Shown here one piece after another: positions 33,894 through 41,712 of a DNA stretch of 64,000 nt. This DNA comes from Chryseobacterium cucumeris. GTDB lineage: Bacteria; Bacteroidota; Bacteroidia; Flavobacteriales; Weeksellaceae. The notes beneath the pieces were generated by a model. The model saw nothing but the letters and a program-made list of their open reading frames with translations, ran no database searches and was not told the DNA's origin. Position 1 is the stretch's first letter. Every line of letters begins with the position of its first letter. Location: positions 3,720,001-3,784,000 of the forward strand of contig NZ_CP068760.1 of assembly GCF_016775705.1 (NCBI RefSeq), read 5' to 3'. The position numbers and the translations under genes were made by a program.

Positions 33894-34514
33894 ATGCAAG
33901 AAAACACAAAAGATGAATATTTGAAAATAGCCAAAGAATATCTTTTAAAAGAATTTGGCGATATTGTTCAAATATTCGAAGACGATATAAGTGAAACTGA
34001 TGACACATTTTGTTTCCATTATCAATCTAAAAAGTTTTTTGAAACATTAAAATTTGAACACCAATTTGTCGGACAAGGTCCTTTATTCGTTTTAAAAAGA
34101 AGTAAAAAAATAATTTCCTACGGAAGCGCAACCGGAGAAAAACGTGGCCTTATTCATATAATTAATCAATTGAATAAGGAAAGACTAATAAGAGTTTACT
34201 ACAAAGATTATGATATTTGGGATGGGAAATATGATTTAATAATTAATAAAGTAGAAGATGAAGCATGTGGATTGGAAGACATAATCCTTGAAAACATAGT
34301 AAATGTTTTATTAAAGCATAAAATCTGGAAAGCTAATCAATACAACAGTGATCATCCAAACGCACATTATTACACTCAAGAAGAATTAAAAGAAACCCTA
34401 CTAAAATCTCCACTAATATTAAAAAGAAATTTTTGCGAGAACTTGGAAGATCTTCTTGTGGATATCATTAATAAAGACATTTACCTTGATTGGACATTAT
34501 CAGAGGCTAAGTAG
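33894..34514 (+). CDS. Imm35/YrhB-like protein (possible toxin immunity protein)
   Basis: 206 residues, cytoplasmic, acidic and AT-rich. The first half (KEYLLKEFGDIVQIF, then FCFHYQSKKFFETLK, then FVGQGPLFVLKRSKKIISYG, residues about 12-88) resembles the YrhB/Imm35 domain, in which a GxGPxxVD-like turn precedes a G-S loop. The second half is unrecognised. Imm35 proteins are known as immunity proteins beside polymorphic toxins, but no toxin gene is present here, so this would be an orphan. The preceding gene is a decayed membrane-protein gene. No terminator apart from the palindrome just downstream. Confidence 0.6.
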   Translation: MQENTKDEYLKIAKEYLLKEFGDIVQIFEDDISETDDTFCFHYQSKKFFETLKFEHQFVGQGPLFVLKRSKKIISYGSATGEKRGLIHIINQLNKERLIRVYYKDYDIWDGKYDLIINKVEDEACGLEDIILENIVNVLLKHKIWKANQYNSDHPNAHYYTQEELKETLLKSPLILKRNFCENLEDLLVDIINKDIYLDWTLSEAK

Positions 34515-34525
34515 CTACTATAATG

Positions 34526-34558
34526 AAACCTAACAGGTTTTAAAAACCTGTTAGGTTT
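34526..34558. repeat. 33-bp palindrome (AACCTAACAGG type)
   Basis: AAACCTAACAGGTTTT followed, after one base, by its perfect inverted copy AAAACCTGTTAGGTTT. It lies 12 bp after the stop codon of the Imm35-like gene and can serve as its terminator, but the perfect symmetry without a T-run of its own looks more like an intergenic palindromic element. No second copy was found in the window. Confidence 0.65.
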
Positions 34559-34617
34559 AAAGTCTGCAAAGAAATATCTTTAATCCTCCTCCAAAACACC
34601 AAAAGACAATCCCAAAC

Positions 34618-35547
34618 ATGAATCCACTCCAAAAATCAGGTTATCTACCTGCAACCACAAACGATCAAACCCAACTCTTTTACACTTTATTTTATCCATA
34701 TGCAGCTTCTGTGAAAGCCACGCTACTTATTGTTCACGGAATGCAGGAACACAGCGGAAGATATGCAGAGATTGCAGAATATTTCGCGGCTCATGGGATT
34801 GCTGTATTGACGTATGATCATCTGGGACACGGAAAATCGGTAAAAGAAAAAAAGGATATTGGTTTCTTCCAGCTTGAAAAACCGGATGAAAGACTTATAG
34901 CCGACGCGGAAATGATGGCAAATCATCTTGCAGAACAATATCCGGATGTCCCCCATTTTATTCTGGGACATTCTATGGGATCTTTTATTACACGATGTCT
35001 TCTTCAAAAAGCAAGCAGTAAATTTTCCGGGGCTATCATTACAGGAACCGGCGGACCTTTACCGGGAATTGATGTATTAAGAGCGTATTTATCATTGGCT
35101 ACGGCTATTGCTCCCCGTCATCGTACGTTTTTAAATTCTGTTTTTACAAGTGTCAATAACAAGCATTTTAAAAAAGATAAAGACTTCGGTGGTACCAGCT
35201 GGCTCAGTATTAATCCTGAAAACAGAAAGGCTTTTGAACAGGATGAACTTTGTGGAATCCCGTTCACCCATAATGCTTTTTATACTTTATTTACCGTTTA
35301 TAAAAAGGCGACTGCAAGAAACTGGGCTGCACCTATTTCTAAATCATTTCCTTTTTTATTTGTAAGCGGACAGAATGACCCGATTGGTGACTTTGGAAAA
35401 GGAGTCATGCATACGGTCGACAACTTAAAAACTGATGGTTTTGAAAATGTAGACGTAAAGATGTATCCGGAAATGCGTCATGAGATTTTGAACGAATCCA
35501 TAAGAGAACAGGTTTTGAAGGAAATCCATAACTGGATCTTAAAATAA
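34618..35547 (+). CDS. Alpha/beta hydrolase (monoacylglycerol-lipase-like)
   Basis: 309 residues, no signal peptide. Serine hydrolase motifs: VHGMQEHSGRY (oxyanion strand, about 40-50), LTYDHLGHGKS near residue 68, the nucleophile elbow FILGHSMGSFITR (Ser near residue 123), the acid in FVSGQNDPIGDFG (near residue 253) and the His in EMRHEILNE (near 285). The set and wording are those of the lysophospholipase/monoacylglycerol lipase group (Hydrolase_4). Substrate not determined. It forms a single-gene transcript with a terminator 15 bp after the stop. Confidence 0.9.
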   Translation: MNPLQKSGYLPATTNDQTQLFYTLFYPYAASVKATLLIVHGMQEHSGRYAEIAEYFAAHGIAVLTYDHLGHGKSVKEKKDIGFFQLEKPDERLIADAEMMANHLAEQYPDVPHFILGHSMGSFITRCLLQKASSKFSGAIITGTGGPLPGIDVLRAYLSLATAIAPRHRTFLNSVFTSVNNKHFKKDKDFGGTSWLSINPENRKAFEQDELCGIPFTHNAFYTLFTVYKKATARNWAAPISKSFPFLFVSGQNDPIGDFGKGVMHTVDNLKTDGFENVDVKMYPEMRHEILNESIREQVLKEIHNWILK

Positions 35548-35561
35548 TAAGAACAAAATAA

Positions 35562-35590
35562 AAATTCCAGATAGCATTGATCTGGAATTT
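35562..35590 (+). terminator. Terminator of the alpha/beta hydrolase gene
   Basis: AAATTCCAGAT / ATCTGGAATTT (11 bp, perfect) with a 7-nt loop, 15 bp after the stop codon. Confidence 0.75.
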
Positions 35591-35597
35591 CTGTATA

Positions 35598-35660
35598 AGT
35601 TTCGGCTAAAGCCGATGGAGTTGTTTTGATGTTGAAGGCGGGCTAAAGCCCACCCCTATT
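35598..35660. repeat. Paired GGCTAAAGCC palindromes (site 1)
   Basis: CGGCTAAAGCCG (35603-35614) and GGGCTAAAGCCC (35640-35651), separated by 25 bp, preceded by AAGTTT and followed by CTATTGA. The same arrangement occurs at 54996-55062. It lies between two convergent genes. Confidence 0.75.
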
Positions 35661-35703
35661 GAATATCTAAAGAATTTTGTCTGATTTGCAAGAAATATAA
35701 TAA

Positions 35704-37293
35704 TTACCCCAGCATCAATTCTCTTTCAATTCCAATCTCCTGAAGAAAAACTTCATCATGGGAAATCACCAGTAGAGTTCCATGATAATCTTTTATAGAA
35801 TTGGTGAGAATTTCCACATTCTGGAGATCTAAATTATTCGTAGGTTCATCAAGGATAATCATATCGGGTGCTTTATTACTGATGGAAAGCCCACAAAGAA
35901 GCAACCGTAAACGCTCTCCACCACTTAGTATTCCACATTTTTTGTCCCAGGTATCTTTCCAAAATAAAAATCTGGACAGTAATGTTTTCACTTCGGATTC
36001 CTGCATGGCATTGTCATTGAAAGTCTGTACAAAATCGTAAAGCGTTGAATCATTATTAATAAGGGAATATTCCTGGTCAATATAGATACTGTTGAATTCT
36101 GTCTTATTTATTTTTCCTTCCGAAGGTTTAATATTTTCCAACAGAAGCTTTATCAGGGTAGTTTTTCCGGAACCGTTTGAGCCTTTCACTGATATTCGGT
36201 CTCCGCTTCGCACCTCCATACTGATGTTTTCTTTCCAGAGTTTTTCTTTTCCGTAAGTGAAATTAATATCTTCAACGGTAACAAGGATCTTTCCTGAATG
36301 TAGATTGGAATCATTAAAATTAACTTTCATCTGATCAGAATTCTTTAAGGAGGAACGCAGATCTCTTAAGTCACCGGAAATACCACTAATTTTCTCTGCG
36401 TGTACACTTTTAAGTTTTGAACTGTTTTTTTCCGCATTATTCCGAAGGGTATTCATCATAATCCTTGCTACTCCGGATTTTTCCTGCTTGTCTTTACCTC
36501 GTGCATCCAGCTTTTGTTTTCTTTCCAGGGTTTCCCGTTCTTTTTCTTTTGCTTTTTTTAAAGCCCGCTCTTTGGAATGGATATCATTTTGCAATGCTTC
36601 CTCCTCCACTTCTTTCTGTTCGGCATAAAAGTCATAGTTTCCACCATAAGTTGCAATTCCCTGATTACTTAACTCAAATATGGTATCCACAAGATTGAGC
36701 AAAGTACGGTCGTGGCTTACGATAACCACTGTTGCATCTGTTTTGTCAATAAGATCATACAAGAGTTTTCTTCCTTCCCTGTCCAGGTGATTGGTCGGTT
36801 CATCCAATAAGATAATATCAGGTTGGTTGATCTGAATTCCAGCAAGAAAAACTTTAGTCTTCTGTCCTCCGCTCAGGTCTTCCAGTTTTTGAGTTAATTC
36901 AAAATTTTCGAGACCCCAATGCTCCAAAGCATTCTGGCATCTTTCTTCAATATCCCAGTCGTCATTGAGCGTTTCAAAATATATTTCGTCCACCTCACCA
37001 TTGGTAATTTTTTGAAGAGCATGGAGTTTCTGATCTATCCTCAGGCATTCTGCAATGGTAAGATCATTTAAATTTCCAAACATCTGCGGTACATAAAAGA
37101 TATTACCCTGGATATTGGTATTGCCGTTTAGAGGCTGTATTTCTCCTGCGATTATTTTCAGCAGGGTTGATTTTCCCACTCCATTACTCCCTACCAGAGC
37201 AGATTTGGTATGATACTGTATTGTTAAATTGATATGATTAAATAGAAGATTTCCTCCCGGAAACCCAAAGGATATATTTTGCAGTAAAATCAT
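35704..37293 (-). CDS. ABC-F family ATPase
   Basis: 529 residues with two ABC domains and no membrane segment. Walker A: SALVGSNGVGKSTLL (near 32-46) and ISVKGSNGSGKTTLI (near 360-374). Signatures: LSGGQKTKVFLAG and LSGGERLRLLLCG; Walker B: DIILLDEPTNHLD and DMIILDEPTNNLD. A charged coiled linker (about 225-310, rich in Lys/Glu/Arg) joins the domains. ABC-F proteins act on the ribosome, either as translation factors or as target-protection antibiotic resistance factors. Which type this is cannot be told by eye. It is monocistronic, with a -7 element TATCTTTG (37402-37409, minus) about 110 bp upstream. Confidence 0.9.
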   Translation of the reverse strand: MILLQNISFGFPGGNLLFNHINLTIQYHTKSALVGSNGVGKSTLLKIIAGEIQPLNGNTNIQGNIFYVPQMFGNLNDLTIAECLRIDQKLHALQKITNGEVDEIYFETLNDDWDIEERCQNALEHWGLENFELTQKLEDLSGGQKTKVFLAGIQINQPDIILLDEPTNHLDREGRKLLYDLIDKTDATVVIVSHDRTLLNLVDTIFELSNQGIATYGGNYDFYAEQKEVEEEALQNDIHSKERALKKAKEKERETLERKQKLDARGKDKQEKSGVARIMMNTLRNNAEKNSSKLKSVHAEKISGISGDLRDLRSSLKNSDQMKVNFNDSNLHSGKILVTVEDINFTYGKEKLWKENISMEVRSGDRISVKGSNGSGKTTLIKLLLENIKPSEGKINKTEFNSIYIDQEYSLINNDSTLYDFVQTFNDNAMQESEVKTLLSRFLFWKDTWDKKCGILSGGERLRLLLCGLSISNKAPDMIILDEPTNNLDLQNVEILTNSIKDYHGTLLVISHDEVFLQEIGIERELMLG

Positions 37294-37686
37294 GATTTCT
37301 TTCTTAATAAAGGTTGAACACCAGCAACATTGTTGTTACCGTTTTATTGAGTCTGAAAGAAATGATATCCTACATGTCTGTTTTTTTGGGTTTTGAAAGA
37401 ACAAAGATACTCATTTTTCTGAATATTTGTTTTTATCAATAATCAGGACATTTATCATTATCCTTTTCTTCCTTATTTCAAACACCTGCTTTTAATCCCT
37501 TTCAAAATCCTTTTTTTAAGGCTATATCATTCTATCTAATTAAAAATCTTATCATTCTTACTATTTAAACATACTTCGCTGTAATATTCAATTTTGTTGT
37601 TGCAATACCTTTTAACTTTCGAACTGACAAAAACAGGAAAGTATTTTAATCAAAAATCCGTAACTTTGCCAACTACTAAAAATTTT
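37294..37686. other. Divergent region between the ABC-F gene and hpt
   Basis: 393 bp without a gene. It holds a minus-strand -7 element TATCTTTG (37402-37409), which would give the ABC-F gene a leader of about 100 nt, and a plus-strand TAACTTTG (37661-37668), 18 bp before the hpt ATG. Neither has a good TTTG partner at 19-20 bp. The leader contains AACAACAATGTTG (CAACATTGTTG, palindromic) but no short peptide frame that would point clearly to attenuation. Confidence 0.4.
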
Positions 37687-38241
37687 ATGGAAAGCATTAA
37701 AGTTCACGACAAAACTTTCGTTCCTTATTTAAAGGATGCCGAAATTCAGGAAATTGTAAAAGAGACAGCGTTAAGAATTTATGAAGATTACAAGGACGAA
37801 GTTCCTGTTTTCATAGGGGTTTTAAATGGGGTGGTGATGTTCTTCTCAGATCTTTTAAAATATTACCCGGGAGAATGCGAAATTGCCTTCATTCAAATGA
37901 GTTCTTATGTAGGAACTGAGTCTACAGGGATCGTTTATCAGAAAATGGAGCTTACCAAAGATGTAAGAGACCGTCATATTATTCTTGTTGAAGATATTGT
38001 AGATACAGGAAATACCGTTGAAAGTCTTTTCAAATATTTCAAAGAAACACAACGTCCTAAATCTGTAAAACTGGCTAGTTTCCTACTGAAACCGGAGATT
38101 TACAAGAAAGATTTCAAACTGGATTATATCGGAAAGGAAATTCCTAACAAGTTTGTACTTGGATATGGACTGGATTATGACGAATTGGGTAGAAACCTTC
38201 CGAATTTATATCAGCTGGAAGACGGACAAATCAACCATTAA
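37687..38241 (+). CDS. hpt: Hypoxanthine phosphoribosyltransferase
   Basis: 184 residues from the Met of MESIKVHDKTF; the open frame extends upstream but covers the promoter-like TAACTTTG. The PRPP-binding motif is ILVEDIVDTGNTVESL (near 103-118), and the length and later YGLDYDELGRNLPNLY segment are usual for bacterial HPRT. It makes IMP from hypoxanthine and PRPP. It is followed by adk after 150 bp, a linkage (hpt-adk-obgE) common in Flavobacteriia and suggesting one nucleotide-metabolism transcript. Confidence 0.94.
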   Translation: MESIKVHDKTFVPYLKDAEIQEIVKETALRIYEDYKDEVPVFIGVLNGVVMFFSDLLKYYPGECEIAFIQMSSYVGTESTGIVYQKMELTKDVRDRHIILVEDIVDTGNTVESLFKYFKETQRPKSVKLASFLLKPEIYKKDFKLDYIGKEIPNKFVLGYGLDYDELGRNLPNLYQLEDGQINH

Positions 38242-38244
38242 ACG

Positions 38245-38380
38245 CTGTTGGCTATTAGCTGATAGCTTTTAGCTTAAAATTATATAAAGAAATAAATTTA
38301 ATAATAACTTAAAAAAGCTGAAAGCAAAGAGCAAACCGCCAAAAGCCTAAAGCCAGAAGCAAAATGCCAATTGCCTAAAG
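38245..38380. repeat. Intergenic inverted repeat of TTAGC/AAAGC words
   Basis: TTGGCTATTAGCTGATAGCTTTTAGC (38248-38273) is answered by AAGCTGAAAGC, CCAAAAGCCTAAAGCC and GCCTAAAGC (38315-38380), a degenerate inverted repeat of short GCT/AGC words spanning most of the gap between hpt and adk. Confidence 0.6.
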
Positions 38381-38392
38381 CGAATCAACATT

Positions 38393-38971
38393 ATGATAAA
38401 CATTGTTCTGTTCGGCCCTCCAGGAAGTGGAAAAGGAACACAAGCTCAGAATCTGATCGAAAAATTCAATTTAAAACAGGTTTCAACAGGTGATCTTTTC
38501 AGATACAACATGAAAAATGACACTGAACTTGGAAAACTGGCTAAATCATACATCGATAAGGGAGAATTGGTTCCGGATCAGGTAACAACAGATATGCTGA
38601 TCGATGAGATCAAAAAACCAACTGATACCAACGGTTTTATTTTTGACGGATATCCAAGAACAACTGCACAGACAGAAGCTTTGGAAACAATCGTTAAAGA
38701 AGTACTGAATGACGAGATTGATATCTGTCTTTCATTGGTGGTAGAGGACAAAATTTTGGTGGAAAGACTTCTGAAAAGAGGTGAAACCAGCGGAAGATCA
38801 GACGACAGCAATGTAGAGATCATCGAAAACAGAATTAAAGAATATTATACCAAAACAGCAGAAGTTGCCGAGCTTTATAAGAAGCAGGGAAAATATGTAG
38901 AGGTAAATGGTGTTGGAGAAATTGATGAGATTTCCCAAAAACTTTTCGCTGAGGTAGAGAAAATTAAATAA
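38393..38971 (+). CDS. adk: Adenylate kinase
   Basis: 192 residues. The P-loop is FGPPGSGKGTQA (residues 6-17), then the AMP-binding helix TGDLFRYNM (near 32) and GFIFDGYPRT (near 80-89), and the Arg pair in KRGETSGRSDDSN. The LID is of the short type without the zinc-finger insert, hence 192 instead of about 214 residues. It balances ATP, ADP and AMP. Located between hpt and obgE on the same strand. Confidence 0.97.
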   Translation: MINIVLFGPPGSGKGTQAQNLIEKFNLKQVSTGDLFRYNMKNDTELGKLAKSYIDKGELVPDQVTTDMLIDEIKKPTDTNGFIFDGYPRTTAQTEALETIVKEVLNDEIDICLSLVVEDKILVERLLKRGETSGRSDDSNVEIIENRIKEYYTKTAEVAELYKKQGKYVEVNGVGEIDEISQKLFAEVEKIK

Positions 38972-39032
38972 TCGGGATATGGCAGGGATAAGAAATTTTG
39001 TCCTGTAGCCTGAAGCCCGCAACACAAACTAT

Positions 39033-40016
39033 ATGTCTAACTTTGTAGATTACGTAAAGATCCATTGTAAAAGCGGACACGGAGGTGCTGGTTCTGCCCA
39101 CCTTCGCCGTGAAAAGTATATTCCTAAAGGTGGTCCTGACGGAGGCGACGGAGGTCGTGGAGGTCATATCATCATGAAAGGAAATGCCAATGAATGGACT
39201 TTGCTTCCACTCCGATACACCCGTCACGTAAAAGCAGAACGTGGTGAAAACGGAGGAAAAAACCAGCTTACCGGTGCCTACGGAGCTGATGTTTATATTG
39301 AGGTTCCGGTGGGAACTATTGCCAAAAATGAAGAAGGCGAAATTATTGGTGAAATTTTAGAAGACGGACAGGAAATCATCCTGATGCATGGTGGTAAAGG
39401 AGGGTTAGGAAACGAGCACTTCAAGTCTTCTACGAATCAGACCCCAAGATATGCACAGCCAGGTCTTCCGGGAGAAGAAGGGTATATCGTTTTCGAGCTT
39501 AAAATTTTGGCAGATGTAGGTCTGGTTGGGTTTCCGAATGCCGGAAAATCTACACTTTTAGCATCTGTTTCTGCGGCAAAACCAAAAATTGCCAATTATG
39601 CCTTTACGACACTGACTCCTAACCTCGGAATTGTTGATTACAGAAATTACAAATCATTTGTAATGGCTGATATTCCGGGTATTATTGAAGGAGCAGCAGA
39701 AGGAAAAGGTTTAGGACACAGATTCCTGAGACATATCGAAAGAAACTCTATCCTTTTATTCTTAATTCCGGCTGATTCCGAAGATCATTTCAATGAGTTT
39801 AAGATTCTTGAAAATGAACTGAAGGAGTACAATCCTGAACTTCTGGATAAAGATTTCATTATTTCCATTTCAAAATCTGACCTTCTGGATGATGAACTGA
39901 AAAAGGAAATTGCAGCAGAGTTCCCGGAAAACAAACAGCCTCTGTTCTTCTCAGGTGTTACCGGAGAAGGTCTCATGGAACTTAAGGATGCGATCTGGAA
40001 ACAGTTGCACGGATAA
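39033..40016 (+). CDS. obgE: Obg-family GTPase
   Basis: 327 residues. The N-terminal Obg fold is Gly-rich ([15 protein letters not shown] near 11-25; [14 protein letters not shown] near 32-45), and the G domain has [11 protein letters not shown] (G1, near 165), DIPGIIEGA (G3, near 210) and SKSDLLDDE (G4, near 283). The C-terminal Obg-specific domain of some species is absent, as is common in Bacteroidota. It is an essential GTPase in ribosome 50S assembly and stress signalling. The transcript ends with a strong terminator about 35 bp downstream. Confidence 0.96.
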   Translation: MSNFVDYVKIHCKSGHGGAGSAHLRREKYIPKGGPDGGDGGRGGHIIMKGNANEWTLLPLRYTRHVKAERGENGGKNQLTGAYGADVYIEVPVGTIAKNEEGEIIGEILEDGQEIILMHGGKGGLGNEHFKSSTNQTPRYAQPGLPGEEGYIVFELKILADVGLVGFPNAGKSTLLASVSAAKPKIANYAFTTLTPNLGIVDYRNYKSFVMADIPGIIEGAAEGKGLGHRFLRHIERNSILLFLIPADSEDHFNEFKILENELKEYNPELLDKDFIISISKSDLLDDELKKEIAAEFPENKQPLFFSGVTGEGLMELKDAIWKQLHG

Positions 40017-40317
40017 AATATTGATTTATCAGTTGTAAAAACTGCGTCATAAAAAACAGCCTCAGATTTCTCTAAGGCTGTTTTTTTATAATGAATTTTC
40101 TTCTGCAATATTATTTTAAATTATTAGAAGGGTTTAAGAGATCAAGTAAAATTAAGATAAACCATTCTTATTTTTAAGCGTGAAGCGAAACCTTGTTCTT
40201 AATATTTTCATTAGATCTTACTGGTTCAATAAAATTAAACTGATTTAACATCAAAACAAAAGAAAATTTTCTCTTTTGGAACAATTATTGGGAGATCCTC
40301 TGAAATTGAAAAAAAAT
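40017..40317. other. Intergenic region after obgE
   Basis: 301 bp holding the obgE terminator near its left end. The remaining 230 bp are AT-rich with no gene, no repeat of the families found elsewhere in the window and no good promoter match. Confidence 0.35.
40051..40087 (+). terminator. Terminator of obgE
   Basis: AAAAAACAGCCT / AGGCTGTTTTTT with a 12-nt loop and a run of seven T, beginning 34 bp after the stop codon. Confidence 0.85.
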
Positions 40318-40809
40318 ATGAAATATTTGCTAGCCATTTGTGCATTTGTATTTTTAACATCCTGTACAACCTCTCAAAAAGTAAATTCAAAATATGCTGC
40401 CCTTGAATATGAGGCGACTCCATGTTTTGGATTCTGTCCTGTTTTTAAAATGACGATCAATCCGGACAGAACTGCGGTTTTTGAAGCAGAACATTTTAAT
40501 TTTAATGATAAACCTTCGAAAGATGAGTTTTCAAAGCCACGTGAAGGAACTTTTAAAGGAACCATTAAGAAAGAGGATTACAATAAATTAATCACTTTAC
40601 TGGACGGATTAAATGTAAAAGGTTTGAATGATAAATACGGTGAACACAATATTACCGATCTTCCAACTTCCTATTTAAGAATCAAATTTGCTGACGGAAC
40701 TTCAAAAAATGTAGAAGATTATGGAAAACGCGGAAGCGAGAAACTCTCAGAAGTGTACCAGTTTTTTGAGAATCTGAGAAAAAACCAGGAATGGACTAAA
40801 GTGAAATAA
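40318..40809 (+). CDS. Lipoprotein with DUF6438 domain
   Basis: 163 residues from the ATG that opens a lipoprotein signal (MKYLLAICAFVFLTSC, Cys16); the longer open frame starts 14 codons earlier without a signal and is not used. The mature part has ALEYEATPCFGFCPVFKMTI (about 28-47), the Cys-containing opening of DUF6438, then FEAEHFNF and SYLRIKFADGTSKNVEDYG. The two cysteines of CFGFC are close enough to pair. Function unknown; envelope location inferred from the lipobox. Confidence 0.75.
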   Translation: MKYLLAICAFVFLTSCTTSQKVNSKYAALEYEATPCFGFCPVFKMTINPDRTAVFEAEHFNFNDKPSKDEFSKPREGTFKGTIKKEDYNKLITLLDGLNVKGLNDKYGEHNITDLPTSYLRIKFADGTSKNVEDYGKRGSEKLSEVYQFFENLRKNQEWTKVK

Positions 40810-40904
40810 GTCTTATAAAAATATTTAAACTATCTTTACCGCAATAATTCCTTCTTTTGGGAGGAATTATTATTTTACAGAACTATTAACCATTCAAAAA
40901 AAAC

Positions 40905-41534
40905 ATGAAGAAGAACATTTTTTTCGCTCTGGCATTTGTTTTATCAACAATAAGTAATGCACAAACAACTTCCGAATCCATGAGCTTTGGAGTAAAAGGA
41001 GGATATACCTTATCCAGCATGAAATTCTTTAACACACAACTCGATTCAAAATCTTATTTCTACGCCGGAATCCTGGCCGAGCAACCTTTGTCCTCTAAAT
41101 TTGGCTTGCAGGCTGAAGTATTATATACACAACTGGGTGGTAAAGACGCTTATCCCTGGTATGAGCTGGTAGGCAACGAAGTGGTAAACATGGGTAACAT
41201 GAACTTTAATTATAAATTCAACCAGATACAGGTTCCCATTTCAGTAAAATATTATATTGTTCCGGAGCTTTCTGCTTCTGTAGGGATGAACTTAGGATTT
41301 AATATATCATCCAAAGTAAAAATGAATACTGTTTTTGATGAGGCTGAAACGCACAATTACGAATCTTTAAAAACCTTGAATTTATTTCCTTTTCTGGGTG
41401 CAGAATATAAGATTAATCAAAAGTTTTTTGTTGACGCCAGATACAATTTCAATTTTATAGAAATGAATAAAAGCAATGCAGTTCCCATTAAAATGGGATT
41501 TCTTCAGGCTGGCGTAGGATATAGATTTAAATAA
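40905..41534 (+). CDS. Outer-membrane beta-barrel protein (porin family)
   Basis: 209 residues. A signal peptide (cut after STISNAQ, residue 20) is followed by alternating beta strands: SMSFGVKGGYTLSSMKFF, FYAGILAEQPLSSKFGLQAE, KFNQIQVPISVKYYIVPEL and a final strand ending in GVGYRFK, with the terminal aromatic-x-basic typical for barrel insertion. This is the PF13568/PorT-like eight-stranded barrel type. Function unknown. It lies 95 bp after the DUF6438 lipoprotein gene. Confidence 0.85.
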   Translation: MKKNIFFALAFVLSTISNAQTTSESMSFGVKGGYTLSSMKFFNTQLDSKSYFYAGILAEQPLSSKFGLQAEVLYTQLGGKDAYPWYELVGNEVVNMGNMNFNYKFNQIQVPISVKYYIVPELSASVGMNLGFNISSKVKMNTVFDEAETHNYESLKTLNLFPFLGAEYKINQKFFVDARYNFNFIEMNKSNAVPIKMGFLQAGVGYRFK

Positions 41535-41548
41535 ACTGCAGATATCTA

Positions 41549-41596
41549 ACAGAAAAAAATGGCGGCTCACATTCGGGCGGCCATTTCTGTTTTTCA
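41549..41596 (+). terminator. Terminator of the beta-barrel gene
   Basis: ACAGAAAAAAATGGC... and ...GCCATTTCTGTTTTT form a stem with a GC-rich top (GCGGC/GCGGC-type) and a T-run, starting 15 bp after the stop codon. Confidence 0.65.
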
Positions 41597-41712
41597 ATAG
41601 GCAATAAGTATAAAAAAGTGGAAAAAGATACTTAAAAATATTTAGACTACCTTTGCAGAATGTAATTCTTTCAGACTGAAGGAATTTTTATTTAAATTTT
41701 AAAATAATTCAT

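Noticed and set aside
37594..37686. 31-codon N-terminal extension of hpt
   Set aside because: It covers the -7 promoter element TAACTTTG and is absent from the known start of the family.
40535..40552. CACGTGAA core reminiscent of parS
   Set aside because: Only 8 bases match the 16-bp parS consensus, and it lies within a coding region.
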